From Verticillium longisporum (Eukaryota; Ascomycota; Sordariomycetes; Glomerellales; Plectosphaerellaceae), in the NCBI GenBank assembly GCA_019188255.1, contig JAETXT010000002.1:682001-746000 (forward strand): a stretch of 64,000 nt of DNA, written 5' to 3'. Shown piece by piece: positions 35,102 through 44,384 of the stretch. Each line of letters starts with the position of its first letter. Position 1 is the stretch's first letter. Below the pieces are notes generated by a model. That model was not told the DNA's origin and ran no database searches. It worked only from the letters and a program-made list of their open reading frames with translations. Made by a program: the position numbers and the translations under genes.

Positions 35102-36957
35102 ACGTACATGCACAGTGAGTGGGCCAGTACAGTGAGTGGACCACCTCACCTCGACCCGACAAACATTCCAACCCAGAACTAAACAAAAACATAGGAAATC
35201 AATTGAAATCACGCCCCATTACCTTATTCAGAAGATAATATAGTCATCTGACAAGTTCTCGCGTTATGGCCAGTATTTCCACAGGTGCCACAGGTCCGTT
35301 TCTTCGGTATAGCCCGAGTCGCGCGACCCGGATTCTGCCTCGTTTCCTCCCTCATCTGAACATCTACCTCCTTCTGGGCAATCTGGTCTTGTCCATCACC
35401 TAGAGTCATACTCCCTCCTTCCCTGAGACGTACTTTTTAGCTCTCCGACGTCGGCTAAGGGTAGCATTCTCGCTTTCAAGTATCTTGAGCCTTGCGTCCA
35501 TTAGGACGAACTGGTGCATTATCTTGTGTGTACCCTTCGTGTATTGGTCGATAGCCTGAAGCATTGATGTTGGTGAGCTTCCCTGGTGTCGGGAGATTCG
35601 ATTCTTAATGAATTCGGACTGTGAAGTGGCTTCAATCGGGTTTGTAGGAGTCTTACACACCCATGGCTTAGGGAGTCCAGAAGACGTTCCTGGCGGCGTT
35701 GGTGTCTTTAATTTCACATCCAGCCTTGAAAGGACTGCTTCTGGGTCATGGGGGTAAGTCCAGCCCCTTGAAAACCTCCCTGGATGTTTTTCTGTCATAG
35801 AATTCTGGAATGCCGTAAAAAAGCTGGGAAGAAGTCCTCCTTGGAGATATGGTTTGTACCTGCCTTCATCTTCATCTCAATTTGCCGACCGTACGCTTTC
35901 TTCAGCGGTCCAAAACAGCCGACATCGAGAGGTTGGAGTAGATGGGACGAATGAGGAGGCATACAAAGTGTAATGATCTTATTCTCCTTACAGTAAAGCT
36001 CGAATTTGGCGGAGTGGTGGCTTTCGTGGCCGTCTAGGATGAGAATGCGAAATGCGCCCGAAGTACGCGACCTTGTATGTTGGTCGAAGTGCCGAATCCA
36101 ATCGAGACCAATATCATTCGTAGTCCAGCCGTTTGGAGAGGTTGCGACCTTCCAGTCGCGAGGAAACGCGTCTTCTTCGTACCATGACGAGAGGTGAAAT
36201 TTACCCGCAACAACGATGTATGGCGGGACACAGAATCCGGTCGCGCCAACGCCCTGGATCACTGTAACCCATTCCCGATTACCCGGCTGTCTCATCTTAA
36301 CGTTAGAACGTCTTTCAGAGTTTGTAACAACCATTCCATTAGCGATAACGCCCATTTGGAAACCGGTCTCATCGAAGTTATAGGTGTCTTCGTCCGTCAC
36401 GCCGTACTTCGCGACCATGTTACGTACGAGCGTAAACCACGCGTTTATCGCGTCGGGATCTTCGCATTGGGCCCTCTTATAGTCGTACTTTCGAAAGATA
36501 CGCGTCCGGAGGGCAGGTTGTCGTTTGACGAATCTTGAAGCCCATCGCGGTCCGACGGGTGGCGCGTCGCGCGCCGCCAGCAGGACATTCGCCATATCTC
36601 CAACACTATCCAACCGAGGGGGTATGATCGGGAATCTAGGTCTAGTATGTATTCGACAATCGTTTGCTCTTCTAGCATTGTTAATTTCTTTAATTTGGAT
36701 GTGATTTCGCTTCGGGATGGGGTGCCGTTCTGGCGGCGAACGAGAGTCGTTCGGCTGACATTGTAGATGGCTGCAGCACGTCGGGCGCTTAACCCTGGAT
36801 CTTTTTCCATTGCTTGACGGGCAAGGAATAGCTGACTGTCTTGAGAAGGTGTTTCCATGACTGGTTGTAGAGAAAAGTAAGGTGGAATGTTGAAGTTTGG
36901 AGAATGACGCGAAAGTGGTCCACTCACTGTACTGGCCCACTCACTGTACATGTACGT
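35102..36957 (-). mobile_element. pogo/Fot1-class DNA transposon, element B (1856 bp)
   Basis: Flanked by TA duplications (35100-35101 and 36958-36959). TIRs start ACGTACATG and, like element A, each carries two direct copies of a motif (ACAGTGAGTGGGCC and ACAGTGAGTGGACC) 17 bp apart. The TIR sequence differs from A except at the ACGTRCATG tip, so A and B are related but separate families. Composition is normal and unRIPed. It is oriented opposite to element A inside the same copia element. Confidence 0.95.
35224..36858 (-). pseudogene. pogo-family transposase of element B, several frame breaks
   Basis: Homologous to the element A transposase along its whole length. It starts at 36858 (METPSQDSQLFLARQAM), with a psq-type HTH, CENP-B-type domain, DDE core (YNFDETGF, LILDGHESHHS, QPLDVGCFGPLKKAYGRQ) and a C-terminal CCHC zinc knuckle (CGTCGNTGHNARTC). 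The frame changes at the C-run read as G at 36618-36622 and at the T-run read as A at 35817-35822. Alignment to A suggests two more compensating indels in the 35,730-35,800 stretch, and a stop separates the last segment at about 35,405. Homopolymer assembly errors could cause the first two; the number of lesions makes true decay plausible as well. Confidence 0.8.
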
Positions 36958-37146
36958 TATTCTATCTATTATTCTCCTATTATTACTTATTTACTTATTT
37001 ATTTATTCATTTTATAGATTAGGATAGTAGATCTAATGCGCTAGAGACTAGAGGATTATAAGTATATTAGAGTAGCTATTAATATAGGTAATAGAGCCCG
37101 ATATTAGTCCCTTAAGTAATCCTATCTATAAAGAAAAGATAGCTAG

Positions 37147-37435
37147 TATTAAACTAATATTAAGGGATTACCTAGGTCGGTAATTACTTTATAGGATTCA
37201 CCGATATAGTGATTACTAGGGCTGGGATTTATAGCTCTTAAGAGTACGTAATTTATAGCTTACGTAATCGGTAAATTAGATAGGTATATCTAATTTACGT
37301 AGGTAGCGGTAATTTAGAGAGATAGAATTATTAATAATTATAACCCTTATATTACCTACTCTACTAATTTAGAGCTCTTAGGTATAGCTAAAGTAATGAA
37401 TTAGGGTTTATATAAGTAGTAAAGCCCTCTTAATA
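37147..37435 (+). repeat. 3' LTR of the Ty1/copia element (289 bp)
   Basis: Direct repeat of 26584-26872, same length, with the same ends (TATTAAAC...CTTAATA). It is followed at once by the target duplication GTATA (37436-37440). A purine-rich stretch just upstream (AAGAAAAGATAG) could be the polypurine tract. Confidence 0.9.
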
Positions 37436-38720
37436 GTATAGGATATTATTAGGACTATTATTATCCTCGAGAGACTAAGACTCCTATTTAAATATCTTAT
37501 TATCCTTATTATAGAGGAATATATAATTAATAAAGTTAAATATATAATTATAATATTATAATTAATATTTAATAATATCTTCTTTATATAATTTAAAATA
37601 AAGAATATATAAAAGCTTATAAATATAAATATTATTTATTAAAATATTATTAGAAATTAGAATATTAATAAAATTAATAATATCCTAATTCCTAAAAATA
37701 TTTATAATAATATTAATTATAAAAGTATTTATATAAATACCTAGCTATTTATAAAATATTAAGAAATACTATTATTATTACTTTTAGCTATTAATATAAT
37801 ATATAGATATTATAAATATCCTAAAGCGATTTAGAGAAATCTAATAATTATAAAAGAAATAAATATCTATTAAAGAAGCTTAAAGTTCTATCTATATCTA
37901 TTTCTTCTTCTATATAAAGACTTAATTAAATCTTATATATAGACTCCTTTAACTCTAAAGGAGGTTATTATATATATTTAAATTTAGATTTAATAGTAAA
38001 TAATATAGGAATAGATTATTAAAAATATTAAATAGCTAATTTATATTAATAATAAAGCTAAAAGCGAACTCTTCTAGCCCTTCTATTCGAGCCCTCGATA
38101 GAATAATAGGATATTATAGATAAAGCGGAAGAGAAATATCTAAAGAATTCTAAGAAATATCCTCTATTAAGGATCCATCGAATATCCTATATCTCTTCCT
38201 TAAATAGAAGCTCGAAGAAGTTATTATAGAGGCTTTAAATAATATTAAATCCTATCTCTTATTATAGAGATTATAGATTTAGAAGCTCTTATTAAAGGTA
38301 TTCCTTTTATTAAAAAGCTCTACTATAAAGATCCTATAATCCTTAATCTAGCTTATATAGCCTCTAGAGCCCTTCTTTATAATAAGAATATTAAGGATAA
38401 AACGGTAATTATACTAAATAGCTATAAGGAGGTCGGGATTAGAGTAATTTAATTCGGAGAACTAAGTATAAATAGAGGTAAAGGGGCGGGTTCTAAAGAT
38501 AATAAGAGATATATCGATAATGATAATAATATAAGAATAGCCTTAAAGGTAACTATAGGAGCTATTATAGCGATATTATAAATAGGCTACGTTAATAGAA
38601 TTACTATATTAATAGAATTATAACTTTAAGGGAATTACTTTAAGTTCTAATACCCTATATATATAAATATAAATATATTAGATAATATAAGTAGAGTCTT
38701 CTTTATAGATATTAATAGAA

Positions 38721-38833
38721 GCTAGTAACTTAATTAATTAGGATCTCTAATACTTTATTAGAGGCTATAAGTTCGAATCCTATTATTAGCATTATTATAC
38801 TATTAATAAGAGACTCCTTTTTATTAATAGTAT
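38721..38833 (+). repeat. RIPed tRNA-like sequence with a downstream hairpin
   Basis: 38721-38791 reads like a tRNA in which C-to-T and G-to-A changes have accumulated: an A-box-like segment (ACTTAATTAATTAGG), a strong anticodon-arm hairpin (CTCTAATA...TATTAGAG) and an intact B box (GTTCGAATCC), ending TTAGCA. The loop lacks a proper U33-anticodon, so it is not a working tRNA. It is followed by a perfect 13-bp inverted repeat (38797-38809 with 38821-38833) and a short T-run. Possible tRNA-derived SINE head or tRNA relic. Confidence 0.5.
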
Positions 38834-39015
38834 AACTTTTTAATTAATCGGATAGGCCTTTTTATAGGTCCTAGGGCTCAGAATAGCTATATTCCAGGCC
38901 TAAATACGTATTTAAACGTTTACTAAATATCTAAATATCGAAATACTATAGATTTAATTATTTAATTATAGGAAATCGGTCTATTTATTTAGCTATTTAA
39001 TGATTTGATTTATTA

Positions 39016-39047
39016 TATTTAATCGGGGTGCATTACTAGTTGCTACC
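39016..39047 (-). repeat. Right arm of a diverged terminal inverted repeat
   Basis: The reverse complement begins GGTAGCAACTAGTAATGCAC and continues CCCGATTAAATA, matching 25062-25095. It stands exactly at the boundary where AT-rich DNA gives way to normal composition, which supports its being a transposon end. Confidence 0.45.
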
Positions 39048-39320
39048 CCCCCCCTCTCTGCGGGTCTGGTAATAACGTAGCTTTCAGGGTAGTGAGATGA
39101 ACACAGGTGTGAGCAGCTGGCCAGATCTGCCATGGCTTGGTTGAAATCATCATCCGCTTCGACGATGCAGATGGCGAAACAGACAAATGCCGGAATGGCA
39201 AAGTCCATGAAAAGTGGAAACTGGGCCGTCGATAGAAAGAACTTCTGACATTATCGCCTTGGCGCATGGAATATCAAGCCCGCATTTCATGTCCAGGCAC
39301 GACGTCTATAGTCAACCGTC
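39048..39320. other. Short flank downstream of the FAR1-peptidase gene
   Basis: Normal-composition DNA between the island and the stop of the minus-strand gene. It probably holds its 3' UTR. A C9 run starts at 39046. Confidence 0.5.
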
Positions 39321-41468
39321 TCATAGATATCGGGACATGATGTCCTTCAGCTTCTGGACGGGAATGCCTTCAACCCTCCTCCCCTTGAAACCCTCCATGG
39401 AATCTGCCATGACGATTGAGTTGTAAATCGCTTCTTCCGTAGCGTCCGCCGCTGCTTCAAAAAGTCCATTGATGCCTGCATCATCGACAGCCTCCAGCTT
39501 CAGCGCCTTTGCCTTGTACGAGTCAAAGGCATCCGAGCCGTCCATTGCCAGCGTTTGCACGGGTACATGGTTTCCCGTCGAAAAGGCAAGAAAAAGATCG
39601 CCGGATGGGTTGTGTCCGTAGCCGCCGACACGGGAGAGGCCGACGGTTGCGCGCTTAGCGAGACGCTCGCACTGAGTTGGCGTGAGAGGAGCATCGGTGG
39701 CAATGATCACGATGATACTGCCGTCTTTGCGCTCCTTGTGGGCGGCGACGTGGGCTTGCCAGTTGTGGTACTGATCGAGGACTTGAGATTGAATTTGGGC
39801 GTCTGCGGCGGACTGGGGATCATCAGCATCATCAGCGTCGTCGTCGCCATCATCGAGTTCCATTTCAGAGTCTTCTTCTGCTGGACGTTCTTGTGTCCGG
39901 TTTTCCTGTATCTGCGGGGCATTGACTGATGACTGGACAGGTCCGGAGCCCTGCTGTTGTTGCTCTTGGCGCGGTGGCTGCTGCTGTTCCTGTCGCCGTC
40001 GAGCTTGCTGCTCGTGTTGAAGCTGCTGCTGCTCCTGTTGACGCTCCTGCTGACGACGTTGTTGTTGCTGCTCCTGAAATAACATATGCTCCTGCTCCTG
40101 CTGAATGATCTGCTGTCGCTGTTGCTCTATAATCTGTTGCTGACGCCGCTCTTGTTGCTGCATTTGGTGTTCCATCTGTTGTGTCTGATGGTGTTGTTGC
40201 TGTTGTGCATTGAAGGATAATTGTCCCGGTGGCAGTGGCACTCGCGGTAATGATTGCTGTTGCTGCTGTGCTTGTTGCGGCCGAGATGCTTGCTGACCCT
40301 CCTGCTGCGGCGACTGTTCATCCCTTTGAAGAAGCGCCGCCTGCTCCTGCTCTCGCTGAAACAGAAGGATCCGTCCCACAGGAACACCACCAATGCGAAG
40401 GTGCGCCGCTTTGCCATAGTTGGCCTGGACGAGTACACCAACGGTGTACGGGTTGGGCTCGCCGTCGGCATCCTGGCCCGGGACCACGCGTGAAGCCGAA
40501 CCAGTGCCGCCCTTCCAGTGATGGCAGATCATGCCCGTACCGCCGCCAGAGTTACCCTCCTTGACTGGCTCATCGGTGGCCTCGTTGATGCTCCGTACAA
40601 TGTCTGTCGACTTGACAGTCATTTTGCAAATGTCGCTAAGGTAGCCGTCAAAGGTCTCGGCGACGACGGGGATCATGAAGGACTTGAGCTCGCCGCCCTC
40701 AGTGGAATGGTGCTCGACAGCATATTCGTACACGCCCCTGACGGCGTCACCGACGGCCAACGTATTGGTGATGATGATGGGCGAGTTGAGGAGACCCGTC
40801 TCGGCGATCCAATGAGAGCCGGTCATCTCTCCGGCACCATTGAAGCGGAAGATGCCAGCATGACAAGCCTCAGAGAACCACTCCTTCCGAGGCAGAATGC
40901 AGGTGACGCCGGTGTTGACAGTCCACATGGGGTGCAACGAGTGCGTCGAGACGAGGACGCCAGGCACATCGGTCAAGGAATTCTTGGGGCCTGGGGGCCA
41001 GGCACCGAGGAAAAGGTCGGGGAGGACAGCACGTATGCGGACGCGGGTCGAGGCGGCCTTCCTGGCCTCTGCGCGGCTTTTCGCCGAGTCACGAGGCTCG
41101 AAGCTCAGGGGCGGAGGATGATTGTGCACGGAGTGGCCCGGTACATGGAGCCACTCTGTGCCGGTATGCAGCAGGACGCTGGACCATTTACAGTCCGTCT
41201 TTGTAGATTTGGCATTTGGGATACCACGGCTCTGGGAGGGTTTGGGGCGGCCACCACGGTCGCAGACAAGGACCACGCGATAGATCTCGCCGTTGGGGCG
41301 GGTCTTGGTTCTCAGGATGGTAACTTTAAAGCCGTAACTTGCGGTATGCTGCTTTAGGGCCTTGAGGAGATCCAAACGGTCGAAGCTAGTCAGAGGAGGA
41401 TCTGGGTTCGGGCAGAAGACAGATGCCGGCGGCCTCGGCGGAGAACCATGTGTTGCTGCATCCTCCAT
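39321..41468 (-). CDS. FAR1-like zinc domain fused to a DmpA/P1 (S58) aminopeptidase with a Gln-rich insertion
   Basis: Intronless, 715 residues. Residues about 30-120 form a FAR1/WRKY-GCM1-type zinc module: C69 (LVCDRG), C93 (DCKW) and an HxH pair in HSVHNHPPP. From about 145 a DmpA-type N-terminal-nucleophile peptidase begins (PPGPKNSLTDVPGV, VNTGVTCILPR, NSPIIITNTLAVGD, GGGTGMICHHWKGGTGSASR). By analogy with DmpA, self-cleavage would fall between G323 and S324, freeing the catalytic Ser. The core is then interrupted from about 370 to 575 by a Gln-rich, then acidic, segment, and resumes at DGSIIVIIATDAPLTPTQCERLAKRA. The peptidase has no internal start near its beginning, so the fusion is the only open reading. 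DmpA enzymes release N-terminal amino acids or beta-amino acids. It lies next to the transposon island, so capture of the FAR1 part from a Mutator-type element is possible. Confidence 0.88.
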   Translation of the reverse strand: MEDAATHGSPPRPPASVFCPNPDPPLTSFDRLDLLKALKQHTASYGFKVTILRTKTRPNGEIYRVVLVCDRGGRPKPSQSRGIPNAKSTKTDCKWSSVLLHTGTEWLHVPGHSVHNHPPPLSFEPRDSAKSRAEARKAASTRVRIRAVLPDLFLGAWPPGPKNSLTDVPGVLVSTHSLHPMWTVNTGVTCILPRKEWFSEACHAGIFRFNGAGEMTGSHWIAETGLLNSPIIITNTLAVGDAVRGVYEYAVEHHSTEGGELKSFMIPVVAETFDGYLSDICKMTVKSTDIVRSINEATDEPVKEGNSGGGTGMICHHWKGGTGSASRVVPGQDADGEPNPYTVGVLVQANYGKAAHLRIGGVPVGRILLFQREQEQAALLQRDEQSPQQEGQQASRPQQAQQQQQSLPRVPLPPGQLSFNAQQQQHHQTQQMEHQMQQQERRQQQIIEQQRQQIIQQEQEHMLFQEQQQQRRQQERQQEQQQLQHEQQARRRQEQQQPPRQEQQQQGSGPVQSSVNAPQIQENRTQERPAEEDSEMELDDGDDDADDADDPQSAADAQIQSQVLDQYHNWQAHVAAHKERKDGSIIVIIATDAPLTPTQCERLAKRATVGLSRVGGYGHNPSGDLFLAFSTGNHVPVQTLAMDGSDAFDSYKAKALKLEAVDDAGINGLFEAAADATEEAIYNSIVMADSMEGFKGRRVEGIPVQKLKDIMSRYL

Positions 41469-42182
41469 TTGGCCTGCTGAAGCTGCCGGGTGACGAGGAT
41501 CCCGGTCTTACAAGTCAAGAGTTGCGATGGCAGATATGGGGCGACACTGTTGAGCTGGCCCAAACGGGTAAAACTGGACGCTGTTGAAGGGTTGCAGGAA
41601 CGGTCACGAACGCGCTACCAATGTGTGTGCACGAGAACCAGGGTTGCGTGTGCGACGTACGATTGGATGGGTTGATGATGTCAGCACTTGATGTACAGCC
41701 GAGGCTCCAGCCGTCGGTCTTGGGGAAGGAGCAAAACAGCATCACCTTCCTTCCCCACGCACAGAGGTGGGGAAACATCATGACGCGGGGAAGGAAGGCG
41801 GGACCGCTGCAGACAGACCGAGACACCGCCTGGAAGATCCCCTGACGCTCCCCGGAGCTCCCTAGATGCCGCCCTGTACCGTATGTCCCCTCCAGAACAG
41901 GCCAATGGCTCCTACGATCGGAGGCGTTGACACTGGGCAGTACCTACCTTACCTTATGGTCTGCCTCGTCTCCGTCGCAGGGATTCCCACCACACTTCCC
42001 TCCTTCACCACACCTCCACTTCCATAGTACACCTTCCTGAGCCTCCTCTCCCAACACGGCCCCAGACTTGAGCATTATTATTCAGGAGCTTCTCTGCTTC
42101 CTATTGATCAATTGGCACAGGCACCGAGTCAAAGGCTGTACACGACGAGAAAGGCACAACCCTTCCACTCCCAACGCCCGCC
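41469..42182. promoter_or_regulatory. Divergent upstream region
   Basis: Between the FAR1-peptidase (minus) and transhydrogenase (plus) start codons. No gene is supported. A partial TAGGTACC-type motif is at 41941-41955. The last about 200 bases are pyrimidine-rich and probably 5' leader of the plus-strand gene. Confidence 0.5.
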
Positions 42183-43739
42183 ATGCCTCCCTCACTTAGA
42201 GTGCTCCCCAACGTGAGTTCTCTTATCCATGACATGGCCTCTGTGTGCCTTCGCACTCCTGACACCTTTTCAGGCTGCCAAGCGCGCGACAAACCTCCTT
42301 CGCACCATCCAATACACACATCCTCCATCTTGTCCCTGCCATTCGAACCCGAACCACCACCACCACCAAAAGATCACACCACGCCCCCTCCGTTCGAGCC
42401 CCAGTGCCAACTCTCGCAGCTATGCCGCACCTGCTGGGCCACTCAAGGAGTATGCCTTTGAGATGGCCGCATCTGCCATTCGTTTCGGTCCTGGATGCAC
42501 CCAAGAGGTCGGCCTCGACCTGAAGAACATGGCCGCCGAGCGCGTCGCCGTCGTGACTGACGCCACGGTCGATGGTCTCGTCGCCATGCAGCAGGTCCGC
42601 GAGTCTCTCGACCGTGAAGGAATCAACTACAAGGTCTACAATCAGTGCCGCGTCGAGCCCAAAGACTCCTCTGTGAAAGAAGCCATCGCCTGGGCTCGCC
42701 CTTACAATCCCTCGGCCTTCCTCGCCGTCGGTGGTGGCTCTGTCATCGACACCGCCAAGCTGATGAACCTCTACACCGCTTACCCTGATGCTGACTTCCT
42801 TGACTTTGTCAATGCTCCTCTGGGCCGCGGCCTTCCCGTAGACAAACCATTGAAGCCCCTCATCGCCGTTCCCACGACAGCTGGCACCGGCTCCGAGACG
42901 ACCGGCACCGCCATCTTCGACCTCGTCTCCAAACGCGCAAAGACTGGTGTCGCCCACCGCAACCTCAAACCCACCCTTGGCATCTGTGACCCTCTCAACA
43001 CGGCCACCATGCCCGCTGCTGTCAAGGCGTCTTCTGGCCTCGACGTGCTGTGCCACGCCCTCGAGTCCTGGACTGCGATTCCCTACACGGAGCGCACCCC
43101 CCGCCCCACGAACCCCATCAACCGCCCGGCCTATCAAGGCGCTAACCCCATCAGTGACGTCTTCTCCTTCCACGCCCTCCAGCGCACCGTCAAGTACCTG
43201 CCTCGCGCCGTCCGCAATCCCGATGATGCAGAGGCCCAGTCTGAGATGCTCCTCGCCGCTACCCTCGCCGGTGTTGGTTTTGGCAACGCAGGCGTCCACC
43301 TCTGCCACGGCATGTCCTACCCCCTCTCCGGCCAGAACCCGGCCAAGTACGTCCACGCCGGCTATGACGTGCCCCACCCCTCATCCCCCACGGCGTCAGT
43401 GTCGCCGTCACAGCTCCTACTGTCTTCCGCTTCACGGGGCCCTCGAACCCCGAGCGCCACCTTGCTGCCGCAGAGGCCTTTGGCGTTGATGTCTCACGCG
43501 TCAGGAAGGAGGACGCGGGCGCCGTGCTCGGCGATGCGCTGGCCAAGTTCCTTGCCGATCTGGGTGATCAGCCCGCCGGCATCGGCGCGCTGGGATTCAA
43601 GAGCGAGGATATCGACGGACTCGTCGAGGGCACGCTGCCGCAGAGGAGGGTGCTCATGCTTGCGCCGGGATTGGAAGAGGATGTGGAGAGGGAGAGGGAC
43701 CAGCTGAGGACGTTGTTTGAGAATGCCATGACGCACTAG
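42183..43739 (+). CDS. Hydroxyacid-oxoacid transhydrogenase (iron-containing ADH family), one apparent base missing
   Basis: Mitochondrial enzyme that passes hydride between a hydroxyacid such as 4-hydroxybutyrate and 2-oxoglutarate (ADHFE1 family). Exon 1 42183-42212 (MPPSLRVLPN), a 61-bp GTGAGT...TTTTCAG intron, then exon 2 from 42274. The basic N-terminus (AAKRATNLLRTIQYTH...) suits a mitochondrial presequence. Core: MAASAIRFGPGCTQEVG, the dinucleotide-binding GGGSVIDTAKLMNLY, PTTAGTGSETTGTAIF, and metal-site histidines in LDVLCHALESW and HLCHGMSYP. The frame breaks after 43380 at a run of four C (VPHP); one more C restores VPHPLIPHGVSVAVTAPTVF and the tail to LRTLFENAMTH, stop 43737-43739. 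The family match continues unbroken, so an assembly deletion is the simplest reading. Confidence 0.9.
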
Positions 43740-44384
43740 GCTCATTTTTGTATCTGATCTCTAAGACCACATGGCTGGTCATGTTCTCGTGACCGGTCTT
43801 CATCGACATGAGCATATTTGAACGTTCTTGCAATTCTAAGTCACATTCGTCTTGTAAAGGGTACATTGCTCAGTGGACGAGCGCTTGGATGCCCTTCAAG
43901 CTGGTGAGTCTTTTACTTTCACAGGTTTGAGTCCGTGTATTTCGGCACTGTTTATCCTGAAGTCGGTGGCTCGATTTCACCTATTGCCCGTACGGCTGCC
44001 ATTGTCGCCTTGTCAGATGCGGAAAGACGGCTCTATACATACCTAGTCGCGTGGGTGAAGTCCACATCAGTTCTTCACTCGATCTATAATATTGCTGGGC
44101 AAGATCGCCAACACATTATCGAATCCTTCATTCTTGAGATGCGAAGGTGAAAATCCACAGTCAGGTAAGGCAGTAACTCCCATGATAAAAAGCTTGTGTC
44201 AGGAACATTCGTACGCCTTCACTGGGTGTCGCTTCCCAACGTTTTGCCACGAAGAACGCTCTATCCACCCATCACTTGACTGAGTGCCATCTGTCCCCGG
44301 GCAGCTGCTATGGTAAGGGACTGTCGGAAGGTTCTTTGGGCAGTAGGCCATGACTATGAGATCCTCTTACTATTTAACCACTTG

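Larger units (their letters stand above)
26584..37435 (+). mobile_element. RIP-inactivated Ty1/copia LTR retrotransposon, interrupted by two pogo elements
   Basis: Two 289-bp LTRs with a perfect 5-bp target duplication bound a 10.85-kb unit, about 7.1 kb once the two DNA transposons and their TA duplications are subtracted. On the plus strand, through RIP stop codons, a Ty1/copia reverse transcriptase is readable at about 32,690-33,170 (YIPKEL, then KPLYSIVELGLY; a YDPYLLLTRA segment; and a degraded DD box in the I-N-D-T context). An RNase H C-terminus follows at about 33,950-34,090 (SDNPIDLIIKGTLN, ISSNEVIIRIKG). The order RT then RNase H, with integrase expected upstream, and these motifs identify copia rather than gypsy. 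The element is non-functional. Confidence 0.88.
24996..39047. other. AT-rich island saturated by RIP
   Basis: About 14 kb in which CpA and TpG are nearly absent and TpA is in great excess, while CpG and GpC remain: the signature of repeat-induced point mutation. Many 60-base lines contain no CA or TG at all. The two pogo-type elements inside it (27,878-29,737; 35,102-36,957) have normal dinucleotides. No host gene is present. The right edge is sharp at about 39,030. Confidence 0.93.

Noticed and set aside
24996..39047. AT-rich island as a centromere or mitochondrial insertion
   Set aside because: The near absence of CpA/TpG with retained CpG, plus LTRs and copia motifs, is explained by RIP of transposons. 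No mitochondrial genes are seen.
24996..39047. CRISPR array or prophage-like structure
   Set aside because: No regular repeat-spacer pattern is present, and the organism is a eukaryote.
42223..43377. 384-codon minus-strand ORF over the transhydrogenase
   Set aside because: Shadow of the coding strand; the plus-strand protein is clearly the conserved one.
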